Origin: Candidatus Woesearchaeota archaeon
GTDB lineage: Archaea; Nanobdellota; Nanobdellia; Woesearchaeales; UBA11576
Length of the DNA stretch: 64,000 nt
Reading direction: 5' to 3'
Assembly (NCBI GenBank): GCA_018668595.1
Contig: JABJCP010000011.1
Location: 1 to 64,000, forward strand
The number at the start of each line of letters is the position of its first letter. The first letter of the stretch is position 1. The notes under the pieces are model-generated. The model saw only the letters and a list, made by a program, of their open reading frames with translations. It was not told where the DNA came from and searched no databases. A program made the position numbers and the translations under genes. Positions 1-7,392 of the stretch are shown in pieces.

Positions 1-141
1 AAATCCGCAACCTTTTTAAACTTGTTTTGAACAATCTTCATTATGAGCTCACCTCGTCGATAAGTTGGACTAAACTACTAATCTATCGACGAGAGCTCAT
101 ATTTAAAACATTCTATTTAGAAAAAGGATTTCATATTAGCC
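1..141. mobile_element. MITE-like inverted-repeat element, copy A (left end cut by window)
   Basis: The right end (125-141, AGGATTTCATATTAGCC) is identical to the right terminal inverted repeat of the element at 53008-53162. The window opens with AAATCC, which matches positions 11-16 of the left terminal repeat of that element (GGCTAATATGAAATCCT), so the element probably starts about 10 bases before the window and is about 151 bp long. The interior differs from copy B. It holds a strong hairpin: 43-50 (ATGAGCTC) pairs with 93-100 and 54-62 (TCGTCGATA) pairs with 84-92, with a 3-nt bulge on the left arm and a 21-nt loop. No ORF is seen inside. If the 9-bp target duplication of copy B holds here, ACCAGTATA (142-150) should also lie just left of the element. 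Confidence 0.65.
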
Positions 142-273
142 ACCAGTATAGAAAAATATAAATATCATGAAATTTAGGAATTAGTAGCATAATTAAAACA
201 TAAATTGAATAACTGAAAATTATATAATAAATATACAACAAAAATATATAACCATAACTTATTATTTAACAAT

Positions 274-747
274 ATGGCAATCAACAACCCATTACAAAAA
301 TCAGAAGAAAGTATAAAATTAGAACTTCTTATTGCAGATGATGATTCTACCAACAGAAAACTTTACAAAATTTTTCTTGGAAAAGAATACAATATTACTT
401 TAGCTAAATCAGGTCAAGAATGTATTGCGCTTTTAGAAACAGGTTTTCGTCCAGATCATTTACTTTTAGATTACAGAATGTTCCCTTTAACAGGAGTTGA
501 TGTTTTAAGGTATTGTCATGAACAGCATATCGATGCTACTCCAATTATTTGTTCGGGAACTATTGATGAAGTTAAAACAGATTTAGCAGCAACACCATAC
601 ATTGAAGCCAAGCTTTTTGAAAAACCAGTTAATCCAACAGAACTCAAAGAGTACTTAGCAAATGCTAGTGAAGAAAAAGAATTCAAAGATTTTTCGGATA
701 TAGGTATTGAAGAAGTTACTGAAGTTACACAATCAAGTTATTTATAA
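274..747 (+). CDS. CheY-like response regulator receiver protein
   Basis: 157 aa with one receiver (REC) domain at about residues 16-130 and no output domain. The acidic pocket is D22-D24, the phosphoacceptor is D66 (LLLDYRM), the switch Ser/Thr position is S94 (CSG) and the conserved lysine is K117 (FEKP). A short acidic tail of about 25 residues follows. Such stand-alone receivers are phosphorylated by a histidine kinase and act by protein contact. No kinase or chemotaxis gene lies nearby, so the partner is unknown. The upstream 130 bp are very AT-rich (a TATA-like ATATAT at about 245-250), and the ATG follows about 25 nt later, which suggests a leaderless or short-leader mRNA. Confidence 0.88.
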   Translation: MAINNPLQKSEESIKLELLIADDDSTNRKLYKIFLGKEYNITLAKSGQECIALLETGFRPDHLLLDYRMFPLTGVDVLRYCHEQHIDATPIICSGTIDEVKTDLAATPYIEAKLFEKPVNPTELKEYLANASEEKEFKDFSDIGIEEVTEVTQSSYL

Positions 748-793
748 TAAATTAATAATTTGATAAAGGTAAAAAAAAAAACTCGAAACAATT

Positions 794-1471
794 CTATAAT
801 TCAAAAATTTTCGCATCATCGATAGCTTTATTTATTATTCCCTTAACATCTACTTTTGCTTCTTCGCGTTCAACAAATAAAATATTACTTTTTGTTACTG
901 GATTTTTTGGAACTGCATTACAACACATACTTGCTTCAATACTAGTCTCATATGTTCCTATTTTTTTTGCGATATTTATTATCTCTATTTTATCAAAACA
1001 GAGCAAAGGTCTAAGAATTGGAATTTTTGATGCTTGATTTGAAACAGTTAAATTAGATAATGTTTGTGATGCAACTTGCGCTAAATTTTCTCCAGTAACC
1101 AAATATTCACAACCTTCAAGTTCTGCAATTCTCGACGATATTTTAAACATAAAACGTCGACATAAAACACATCTCATTTTATTTTCACAATGTCTCATAA
1201 GTTCTGATTGCACTAAAAAACCATGTTTTATAACATATAATTTTTTTATTCCCAGCATCCCACATAATTTTTTTGTTTTTTCTTCAGGACTCGGATCTGT
1301 AAATGGTTCATTTGAAAAGTGAACTCCTAATACTTCAAACCCTTTTTGTTTCATTTTCCAAACAGCAACAGGACTATCTATTCCAGAACTTATCAAAGCC
1401 AATAATTTTGGTTTTTGTTGATCACAATGATCTTGTTTAATATCTGCCATAGTTTTATTTTCCTGTGTCAT
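794..1471 (-). CDS. ThiI-like PP-loop sulfurtransferase (no THUMP domain)
   Basis: 225 aa. The PP-loop ATP-pyrophosphatase signature SSGIDSP is at about 28-34. Downstream are ThiI-type motifs: a RRFMFKI segment preceded by CVLC, a GENLAQVASQTL segment and a PLLCFDKIEIINIAKKIGTYE segment, then a C-C-N-A-V-P-K-N-P segment at the position of the ThiI catalytic cysteine. ThiI activates a tRNA uridine (4-thiouridine) or passes sulfur to the thiazole pathway. This protein lacks the N-terminal ferredoxin-like/THUMP domains of canonical ThiI, so it is only the catalytic half. It overlaps the E1-like gene upstream by 17 bp, so the two are co-translated and probably share one sulfur-transfer pathway. 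A second in-frame ATG at 1450 is an alternative start. Confidence 0.8.
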   Translation of the reverse strand: MTQENKTMADIKQDHCDQQKPKLLALISSGIDSPVAVWKMKQKGFEVLGVHFSNEPFTDPSPEEKTKKLCGMLGIKKLYVIKHGFLVQSELMRHCENKMRCVLCRRFMFKISSRIAELEGCEYLVTGENLAQVASQTLSNLTVSNQASKIPILRPLLCFDKIEIINIAKKIGTYETSIEASMCCNAVPKNPVTKSNILFVEREEAKVDVKGIINKAIDDAKIFEL

Positions 1472-2516
1472 AAATTTCAGCCACTATTTTCTTCATTTTT
1501 TCTTCATCTTTTAATTCTTTAAATAAAATTTCGCCGTAATTATGAACAATGATTTCTCCTTCGCAATCAATAACTAGTAATATTGGTGTATCCATTATTG
1601 TTTCATATTTTTGTTTGATTGCATCCAGGTTAAGTTTTAAATTCTGCTTTGGTTTTGCACTCCATCCTGCTTTTGTTTTGCATTTTTGTATTGTAAATTT
1701 AGAAAAATTAGAAAGCTCAGTAGATTCAATACTAAATTCAGCACCAGATTCAGCACTCATTAAACAAGAATAATCACCTGCACAAACACTGCATTCAGAA
1801 TTTTTATTTACTTTAATTTTATCAATATTATTATCCAATAAATTTAATCGCAACAAATCTTTTTCGTGTTCAAGTCCGACGAGAAGTTTAATTGTTTCAT
1901 TTGCTTGAATAGATCCAATAATATTAGTAACTGCTCCTAAAACACCTGCTTCTTCGCAAGATTCTCCCTGAGAAATGTTTGGAAATATGCATTTAAAACA
2001 AGGCAAATCACCCGAATCATTCAAACCATTCAAACCATTCAAACCAAAGGAAAATACAAACATAGTTCCTTTATCTCGTATTGCTGCGCCATGAACCCAA
2101 TTAATTTTTTCTTTTTTACAATATTCATTAATTAAAAATCTTGTATCTATATTATCAGTACAATCAACAACAACGTCTGAATCAAGCAATGTTACATTTT
2201 CATTATTTAAGTGATCATCATGCGCTATTATTTTAATTTCAGAATTTATTTTTTCTAAATATTTTTTCGCAGTACTTGCTTTTGGTTTTCCTATATCTTC
2301 TTCACAAAATAAAGTTTGTCTTTGTAAATTTGTTTGATCAATCACATCATGATCTATTAAAATAATCTCTCCAATTCCTGCACGCGCAAGTAAATCGCAT
2401 ACTGTTGTTCCTAGTGCACCTACTCCAACCACTACCACTTTGCTATTTAGTAATTTCTGTTGTCCTTTTTTTCCAATCTTTTCAAAGATTTCTTGTCGAG
2501 AATATCTATTTTTCAT
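1455..2516 (-). CDS. ThiF/MoeB/HesA-type E1-like adenylyltransferase with C-terminal extension
   Basis: 353 aa. A Rossmann-like nucleotide-binding motif VGVGALGTTVCDLLARAG is at about 30-47, followed by the E1 signature IDHDVIDQTNLQRQ and GKPKASTA. Zinc-type cysteine pairs are visible (CFKC, and CSVC near 240). The segment GESCEEAGVLGAV carries a candidate thioester cysteine. About 85 residues at the C-terminus lie beyond the usual E1 core. The family adenylates the C-terminal glycine of ubiquitin-like sulfur carriers (ThiS, MoaD, SAMP). Its overlap with the ThiI-like gene suggests a tRNA-thiolation or cofactor-sulfur role. No ubiquitin-like carrier gene is visible next to it. A microrepeat at 2019-2045 encodes tandem GLN triplets. 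Confidence 0.85.
   Translation of the reverse strand: MKNRYSRQEIFEKIGKKGQQKLLNSKVVVVGVGALGTTVCDLLARAGIGEIILIDHDVIDQTNLQRQTLFCEEDIGKPKASTAKKYLEKINSEIKIIAHDDHLNNENVTLLDSDVVVDCTDNIDTRFLINEYCKKEKINWVHGAAIRDKGTMFVFSFGLNGLNGLNDSGDLPCFKCIFPNISQGESCEEAGVLGAVTNIIGSIQANETIKLLVGLEHEKDLLRLNLLDNNIDKIKVNKNSECSVCAGDYSCLMSAESGAEFSIESTELSNFSKFTIQKCKTKAGWSAKPKQNLKLNLDAIKQKYETIMDTPILLVIDCEGEIIVHNYGEILFKELKDEEKMKKIVAEIYDTGK
2019..2045. repeat. Three tandem 9-bp units (TTCAAACCA) inside the E1-like gene
   Basis: TTCAAACCA occurs three times head to tail on the plus strand. In the minus-strand gene it encodes three Gly-Leu-Asn units in a loop before the zinc-type CFKC motif. The frame is preserved, so this looks like a slippage-prone but tolerated loop expansion. 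Confidence 0.7.
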
Positions 2517-2545
2517 TTTGACTAAAATTAATAAGTATAAATTTA

Positions 2546-2821
2546 TTATTTCTTTTTTGAGTATCGATTCATATATCCTTTATACACACTTTCAATTAAA
2601 TCTGTTCCTGCATATCCTGCAATCATTGTAACTCTATAATCTGCACTAATAAGCAATCCTGCAAACACACCAATCACGCCTGATGCAATTATGGTAAATG
2701 TTAATCGTGGCCAGTCGCATTTTTCTGCACCAAATAAAACTCCATTTTTGAGTATTCCAACAAGTGCGCGAACCACTCCTCCAAAAAATCCACAACCTGC
2801 TGCAAGTAAAATTTCAACCAT
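2546..2821 (-). CDS. Small glycine-rich integral membrane protein, unknown function
   Basis: 91 aa. Three hydrophobic stretches rich in Gly/Ala are visible at about 3-20 (LLAAGCGFFGGVVRALVG), 41-60 (FTIIASGVIGVFAGLLISA) and 66-77, followed by a basic tail ending RYSKKK. The pattern of small residues suggests tightly packed helices, loosely like small holin or channel-like proteins, but no family is recognised. It follows the archease gene on the same strand after about 90 bp containing a short repeated TCAAATAA motif, and lies 29 bp before the E1-like gene, so co-transcription with the sulfur-transfer pair is possible. Confidence 0.7.
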   Translation of the reverse strand: MVEILLAAGCGFFGGVVRALVGILKNGVLFGAEKCDWPRLTFTIIASGVIGVFAGLLISADYRVTMIAGYAGTDLIESVYKGYMNRYSKKK

Positions 2822-2912
2822 TTAATACACCTCAAATTATAATTAAATATTTATCAAATAAACTTATCAAATAAACTTATCAAATAATTATCAAACATTA
2901 ATTAGATAACAA

Positions 2913-3338
2913 TTAAATATCTAAACTAACTCTTACTTTATATCCCTTGTCAGTTTTTTCAAAATTATATTGATAATATGTCACTGCCTTTACTACTGTT
3001 TCTCCTTTTTCAGGAGTTATTTCTTCTCCACTAACTACTGCTTTTAATTTTGTGTCTGAAATTTCTGTAATTATAAATTTTGAAAAAAACATTTCTTCTA
3101 TATCCACATGTGCAATCAATACAGATAACCAGTTCATCATTAAATCTTCAATATTATCTGCCTCAACTTCTAACTCAATTTCTTTTTCTGCTTTGATTAA
3201 ATCAAACTTGCAAATCATAGTAAACATTGCTTCTGCAGCATTTACAAATACATCTTTAAGGGTAGCCCCATATGCTTCAAATATTACGTCGCTTGTTATT
3301 TCATCAAAAAACACATATCTTTCTTTGTGTTGTTCCAT
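2913..3338 (-). CDS. Archease, RtcB RNA ligase cofactor
   Basis: 141 aa, the usual length for archease. Family pattern: FFDEITSDVIFEAYGATLKDVFVNAAEAMF at the N-terminus (family norm EHTADI..AYG.TL..LF..AA..MF), then LMMNWLSVLI, VSGEEI, VVKAVTYYQYNF and a C-terminal VSLDI. Archease helps RtcB become guanylylated during tRNA splicing and RNA repair, which fits a genome whose tRNA genes carry introns (two such genes are in this window). Deviations: the His of the EHTAD motif is Ile here, and the Asp usual in the (V)DWL motif is Asn. The Asp residues of TSD and of the C-terminal LDI are kept. RtcB is not in the window. Confidence 0.85.
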   Translation of the reverse strand: MEQHKERYVFFDEITSDVIFEAYGATLKDVFVNAAEAMFTMICKFDLIKAEKEIELEVEADNIEDLMMNWLSVLIAHVDIEEMFFSKFIITEISDTKLKAVVSGEEITPEKGETVVKAVTYYQYNFEKTDKGYKVRVSLDI

Positions 3339-3376
3339 AATTGCTAGAAATACGCTATTTGTTTAAAAAGTTATCT

Positions 3377-3994
3377 TTATTTAAGCTTTTTAGCCACAAC
3401 AAAAAATTCATTATGTCCTTCTTTTCTAAGAAATCTATCTTCTATACTAATCAATTTTAAGTTATTTTTTTCAATTGAATTTAAAATCCATTTTTTCTCA
3501 TAATAATTAAAATAAATTTTATGTTTCGGGTCTAGTGGCTCATCACAAATCTCATCTCCACATCCTTCTGGAATCCCTAAAAACAATAAACCCGTTTTCT
3601 TTACTAACTTAACCAAATCAGAAATAACTTTTTCTGCATCTTTATGAGTCACGTGATTTAATGCAAATAGACATATTGCAGAATCAAAATGATTTTGATC
3701 AAATTTAAGCTCACGAATATCCATTACTTCAAATATTGCATCAGGTGCTTTTGCTTTTGCAAGAGTTACCATTTTCTCAGAAAGATCTACTCCAACAACA
3801 TCAAATCCTTTTCGACACAAATACCTAGCAACATGTCCTGTTCCAGATCCAACATCTAAAATCTTAGATCCTTTCTTAAGTCTAGAAACAAAATTATCTA
3901 ATTGTTTTTTAAAATAAATAGAACGACAATATTCTTTGTCAAACTTTTCTGCTATGGCGTCGTATGTTTTGATTGTTATTTTTGTTTTGTTCAT
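3377..3994 (-). CDS. Class I SAM-dependent methyltransferase
   Basis: 205 aa. The SAM-binding motif I KILDVGSGTGHVARYL is at about 44-59, the acidic end of strand 2 is VVGVDLS (about 67-73), and there are MDIREL and a post-II segment FDSAICLFALNHV. This is the UbiE/Methyltransf_11 type. The N-terminal IKTYDAIAEKFDKEY resembles small-molecule methyltransferases of this fold. The substrate cannot be read from the sequence. It lies between the archease gene (38 bp away) and the small gene at 4007-4327 (12 bp away) on the same strand, so it may be transcribed with the latter. Confidence 0.85.
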   Translation of the reverse strand: MNKTKITIKTYDAIAEKFDKEYCRSIYFKKQLDNFVSRLKKGSKILDVGSGTGHVARYLCRKGFDVVGVDLSEKMVTLAKAKAPDAIFEVMDIRELKFDQNHFDSAICLFALNHVTHKDAEKVISDLVKLVKKTGLLFLGIPEGCGDEICDEPLDPKHKIYFNYYEKKWILNSIEKNNLKLISIEDRFLRKEGHNEFFVVAKKLK

Positions 3995-4006
3995 AATTTC
4001 ACCAAA

Positions 4007-4327
4007 TCAAATTCCTAAATATCTTCTTTTCTCATCATAATACTTATGTTTATCTAAAAATAATTCAATAAAGTATTTATTTTTTTCTTTTGTTAGTATT
4101 CCTCTAATTTTATTATCATTTGATTTATAGATAAACGCCATCAAAAGTTTAAATTGTTTACAAGGTTCAGGAATTTCAACCCCTTGTTTACATCTTTTGA
4201 TCCAATCCAAAATAATTTGTTGTTTTCGTTCAGATAAATTTTTTACAACCAAGTTGACATACCCATCAAATTTTATTTCAGTTTCTAGTATTTCTTTAAC
4301 TTTCAACTTAAATTCATTAACTTGCAA
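4007..4327 (-). CDS. Small partner protein of the nucleotidyltransferase gene, unknown function
   Basis: 106 aa, basic. It ends in a block with alternating hydrophobics (AFIYKSNDNKIRGILTKEK, then YFIELFLDKHKYYDEKRR). Its start overlaps the end of the nucleotidyltransferase-like gene (4317-5213) by 11 bp, so the two are translationally coupled. I do not recognise a named family. The size, the basic beta-rich C-terminus and the overlap with a nucleotidyltransferase fit a toxin-antitoxin-like or defence-like pair, but nothing in the sequence proves it. Confidence 0.75.
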   Translation of the reverse strand: MQVNEFKLKVKEILETEIKFDGYVNLVVKNLSERKQQIILDWIKRCKQGVEIPEPCKQFKLLMAFIYKSNDNKIRGILTKEKNKYFIELFLDKHKYYDEKRRYLGI

Positions 4328-5213
4328 TAAATTTCACCTCTTGAAATATTTTCAATATTTCTTTATAATATCGTCGGTGTTTTTTATACTCTTGCATTAT
4401 TTGCTTATATCTTTTTATCATTTCATCCATTGCGTTAATTAACATATTTTCACTAAAACCTACAACAATTGAACTCACGAATATTTTATTTATTGCTTCC
4501 TGAGATTTTTTTATTTTTAAAACAGATTCGATTTGATTTTTTAACTGGTAAGAATTTGGAATTGGTTTTTTACTTACAAAAGAGGAGTATACTAAAAATT
4601 CTCTCAAAACAGATTTAAGTCCTTTAGTATTTTTCTGTTTTTTATGCAAATCATTAAACAATTCTTGGTACATTGCAACGTATTTATCCAAAGATGCTTT
4701 TTCAATAAATCTATATTCTAATTTTTTATTTGAAACACAAAGTTTTCGTAAACTTTCAAAAAATAAAGATGAGTAAACTGATTCTGAAATATAATTTATA
4801 TGAAATTCTCCATCTTTATAATCATCCTTCAAGTATTTAGATACAATAAATACATCAACATCATTATATTTTTGTTTGTACAAAAAACTTCCTGAAATAA
4901 TAATGTGTTTATTCTTAAATTTTCTATTAAGTTTTTTTAAATATTGCTTAGCCAGTAAAAGTCTTTCTTGTAATATATATTCTGAACCGTAAACAAAGAG
5001 CCCATCATTTTCTTTGATCAACATAACATTTATTGCTTTCATTTTTTTAGAAACAGATCTAGAAAATTCATTTTTTTCTGATTGACTCATAGTTTGTCCA
5101 CTAAACTTTCTTTTGATTAAATCAAATTGATGTTCTGTGAAAAGAACTGGAACTATATCGCCTTTAATTTCCCTCAATCTATTCAAATTCACTGAAAAAC
5201 ACAATTTTCTCAT
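4317..5213 (-). CDS. Nucleotidyltransferase-fold protein, coupled to a small gene
   Basis: 298 aa. The Pol-beta-type motif GSFLYKQKYNDVDVFIV is at about 107-123 (GS followed by D-x-D); a third acidic residue may be E136 or nearby. The N-terminal 60 residues look helical and may include a helix-turn-helix (VLFTEHQFDLIKRKF). The C-terminal 130 residues are helical, as in two-domain nucleotidyltransferases that bind RNA or nucleotides. A TTTATATA box about 30 nt before the ATG suggests a leaderless transcript. The function could be tRNA- or protein-directed nucleotidyl transfer; with the overlapping small gene it may form a toxin-antitoxin module. Confidence 0.7.
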   Translation of the reverse strand: MRKLCFSVNLNRLREIKGDIVPVLFTEHQFDLIKRKFSGQTMSQSEKNEFSRSVSKKMKAINVMLIKENDGLFVYGSEYILQERLLLAKQYLKKLNRKFKNKHIIISGSFLYKQKYNDVDVFIVSKYLKDDYKDGEFHINYISESVYSSLFFESLRKLCVSNKKLEYRFIEKASLDKYVAMYQELFNDLHKKQKNTKGLKSVLREFLVYSSFVSKKPIPNSYQLKNQIESVLKIKKSQEAINKIFVSSIVVGFSENMLINAMDEMIKRYKQIMQEYKKHRRYYKEILKIFQEVKFIAS

Positions 5214-5327
5214 AATAATACATATTCATACATTTTTATATATAAACTTATTGGTTTTAGAGTATTAAAACAACAATACTAGATCAAATAACCAATAATG
5301 AAAAAATTAAAAAAATTGAGAAAAAAA

Positions 5328-5717
5328 TCAATACAATTGAACTCTTACATCTTCAGAATTTTCTTTTGCTTCTTCTTTACTTTCTTCAGAATTATTAGAA
5401 TCTTCATTAGTTTCTAAAGTTTTGTTTGAGTCATCACTAAACATTCCAAACATTCCTCCTGGCGCGGCAGGTGCAAATTGAGAAGAATTAATTTCATTAT
5501 TTGAATCCAGATTAGAACTAACACTAGAGCCATCACTAGAACTACTTGTTGAATCATCATTAAATAAACCAAACATTCCTCCTGAATTAGAAGACTCATT
5601 AGCTAAACCATTAACCAAATTAGAAGTTCCTTTTTTTCCTGCAATTGTGAGTAACAGTTGAGCTAAATGAATTATATGTTCTTTTGTGTCTTTTTCAGTA
5701 TCAATTTCTATTTTCAT
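5328..5717 (-). CDS. Acidic Ser/Asn-rich protein with duplicated GGMFGxFxDDS motif
   Basis: 129 aa. I start at the ATG at 5717, preceded by a good GGAGGT ribosome site, rather than at the upstream in-frame start at 5771. The N-terminal 30 residues (MKIEIDTEKDTKEHIIHLAQLLL) are helical. Then come two copies of GGMF-G-[LM]-F-[NS]-DDS (about 47-57 and 86-96), separated by Ser/Asn linkers, and an acidic tail. No signal peptide is seen. It overlaps the end of the pilin-like gene upstream, so it is probably made with the pilin-like cluster. The repeated hydrophobic MFGLF/MFGMF patches in a disordered acidic chain look like short docking motifs. Function unknown. Confidence 0.7.
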   Translation of the reverse strand: MKIEIDTEKDTKEHIIHLAQLLLTIAGKKGTSNLVNGLANESSNSGGMFGLFNDDSTSSSSDGSSVSSNLDSNNEINSSQFAPAAPGGMFGMFSDDSNKTLETNEDSNNSEESKEEAKENSEDVRVQLY

Positions 5718-5718
5718 T

Positions 5719-6084
5719 TTATCCTGACCTCCAGTAATATAGTTTAACAATATTAAAATCTCGAGAAACATCTCCTACAATAAATAATTGTTCAACTTGT
5801 ATATCATAACTATTTGTGAAAGATTCTAATTCATTTATTGAAACTTTAAAATTAAAATCTGAGTTAATATAAGGATCAACAATTTCTTCTGCACAACTTG
5901 TATTTTCTGCATAAATACATTCTCTAAAATCATAGTTTTGCTCGAGAGTATACAACACATCTTGTGCAACCAATTTAGTTTTTGGTAAGTATCCACTATT
6001 TACTATAAACACTAAGAAAATAAATGTAGCAAAGAATGCAAAGAATGCTTCAAGTGTCCTAACATATCCTTTTTTATTAAACAT
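5719..6084 (-). CDS. Pilin-like protein with class III signal peptide
   Basis: 121 aa. The N-terminus is a short basic leader (MFNKKG) followed directly by YVRTLEAFFAFFATFIFLVFIVN, the arrangement of archaeal type IV pilin-like precursors: a cut after Gly, a Glu near +5 to +6, then a single hydrophobic helix. The remainder is a small extracytoplasmic domain with two cysteines (CIYAENTSC) that could form a disulfide. The next two genes on this strand are 6099-7355 (also class III-like) upstream and 5328-5717 downstream. A minor pilin or pseudopilin of a surface filament or secretion system is the likeliest role. Confidence 0.72.
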   Translation of the reverse strand: MFNKKGYVRTLEAFFAFFATFIFLVFIVNSGYLPKTKLVAQDVLYTLEQNYDFRECIYAENTSCAEEIVDPYINSDFNFKVSINELESFTNSYDIQVEQLFIVGDVSRDFNIVKLYYWRSG

Positions 6085-6098
6085 TTGTCAATTAATCC

Positions 6099-7355
6099 TC
6101 ACCATATTTTTATACTCATACTCATATTATAAACTTCCAAATCAGGTTCTAAAATATATGATTTTAATTCTTCTACATATATATCTATTTTATCATTTGG
6201 AACTCCAGTTCCAATACTTTTTTCATAGTTTAAACTTGTGAATGTTATATTAAAATCAAGCATTGATGGAAAATTCCAATCTGATTTTAATTGAGCATAA
6301 GTTTTCTGACCCAACAAATCAATTGATGGCAATGACGCCCATTTTTTTCCTTGTTTTATTCCATACTTTACTTCAATAGGATAACCAATAACATTTGATT
6401 CATCTCCTTGGTGAAACATAATATCATATCTTGTTTCATTAAAAACATCAAAACCCATATCTAAATTAATATTAGTATTGTTGTTACAAAACTGAAAAGT
6501 CACATCTTCTTGAAAAACAAAAGCAACACCACTAGCGCCATTGTTAAAATCAATAAAGTTCGTCTCAAAAGTTTCACAATCATCATTGTCATAATCTATA
6601 TTGCCAAACTCTGACGCACTAACATAATAATAAGTATAATTGCTTAGTGCAGTTGTTAAACCAAAGGTATGTTCTCGATTATCAGAAGACAAAACATAAT
6701 TATACATCCTAGGATTTTTTCCAAAAATAAATGTTGTGTGATTCAAATATTCTCCTTGATTCACATATTTTGCAACTAAGCTAACATTATCAGAAAAACC
6801 TTGATTTCCAACAAGGTTTGAATCAGAATATAATTGATAATTAAACAATCTTGTTTTTCCAAAATAATTTACAGTTGAAATTTTATAGTCTGAAAATACT
6901 GTTTTCATCCCTTGCGCACTAACTGTATTTCCTGAAATGATTGGCTTGAAGCTTGAAGGTTGTTGTGTTGTTGTATCTACAAGCGGCCAATAAAGTGTTG
7001 AATAACTTGTTGATGAAATGTTTTCTAAAAACATGAACTTTTCATTATTCAATTCAAAATATGAATAGGAGGAAGATAAAACAGAATCATTTTTTATTAC
7101 ACTCATGTATTGATCAATTATTATTGGCTCATAATCATTTGTCACATTTTCTGTAAAAAATATAGGAATTTCATAAACTGTTTCGTATATATCTTCGGAT
7201 AATCCTGTTTTTATTATTTGAAATCCTGTTTCCATATTTCTTTGAGGAGGAATTAAGGGATTTACAAATATGAAAAACCAAGCTATATAAATCAGAAATA
7301 TTCCCAGACTTATTATCCAATCTGGTTGTGTTAATCCTCTTTTTTGTTTAAACAT
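6099..7355 (-). CDS. Large pilin-like secreted protein (class III leader)
   Basis: I start at the ATG at 7355 (MFKQKRG followed by LTQPDWIISLGIFLIYIAWFFIFV), because this gives a classic short basic leader before a hydrophobic helix; the longer ORF begins with a TTG 30 bp upstream. The protein is about 418 aa with an extracytoplasmic beta-rich domain containing many Asn/Tyr/Ser residues and Asn-glycosylation sequons. The gap to the next pilin-like gene is 14 bp. It probably works with that protein as a surface or secretion-filament subunit. No homologous named family was recognised. Confidence 0.65.
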   Translation of the reverse strand: MFKQKRGLTQPDWIISLGIFLIYIAWFFIFVNPLIPPQRNMETGFQIIKTGLSEDIYETVYEIPIFFTENVTNDYEPIIIDQYMSVIKNDSVLSSSYSYFELNNEKFMFLENISSTSYSTLYWPLVDTTTQQPSSFKPIISGNTVSAQGMKTVFSDYKISTVNYFGKTRLFNYQLYSDSNLVGNQGFSDNVSLVAKYVNQGEYLNHTTFIFGKNPRMYNYVLSSDNREHTFGLTTALSNYTYYYVSASEFGNIDYDNDDCETFETNFIDFNNGASGVAFVFQEDVTFQFCNNNTNINLDMGFDVFNETRYDIMFHQGDESNVIGYPIEVKYGIKQGKKWASLPSIDLLGQKTYAQLKSDWNFPSMLDFNITFTSLNYEKSIGTGVPNDKIDIYVEELKSYILEPDLEVYNMSMSIKIW

Positions 7356-7392
7356 TTTGATATTGCGTGAGCGCAAAACAGTCAATAACAGA

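Noticed and set aside
5414-5599. Minus-strand frame of 61 codons inside the acidic 129-aa gene
   Set aside because: It is an out-of-frame shadow of the Ser/Asn-rich repeats and has no ribosome site of its own.
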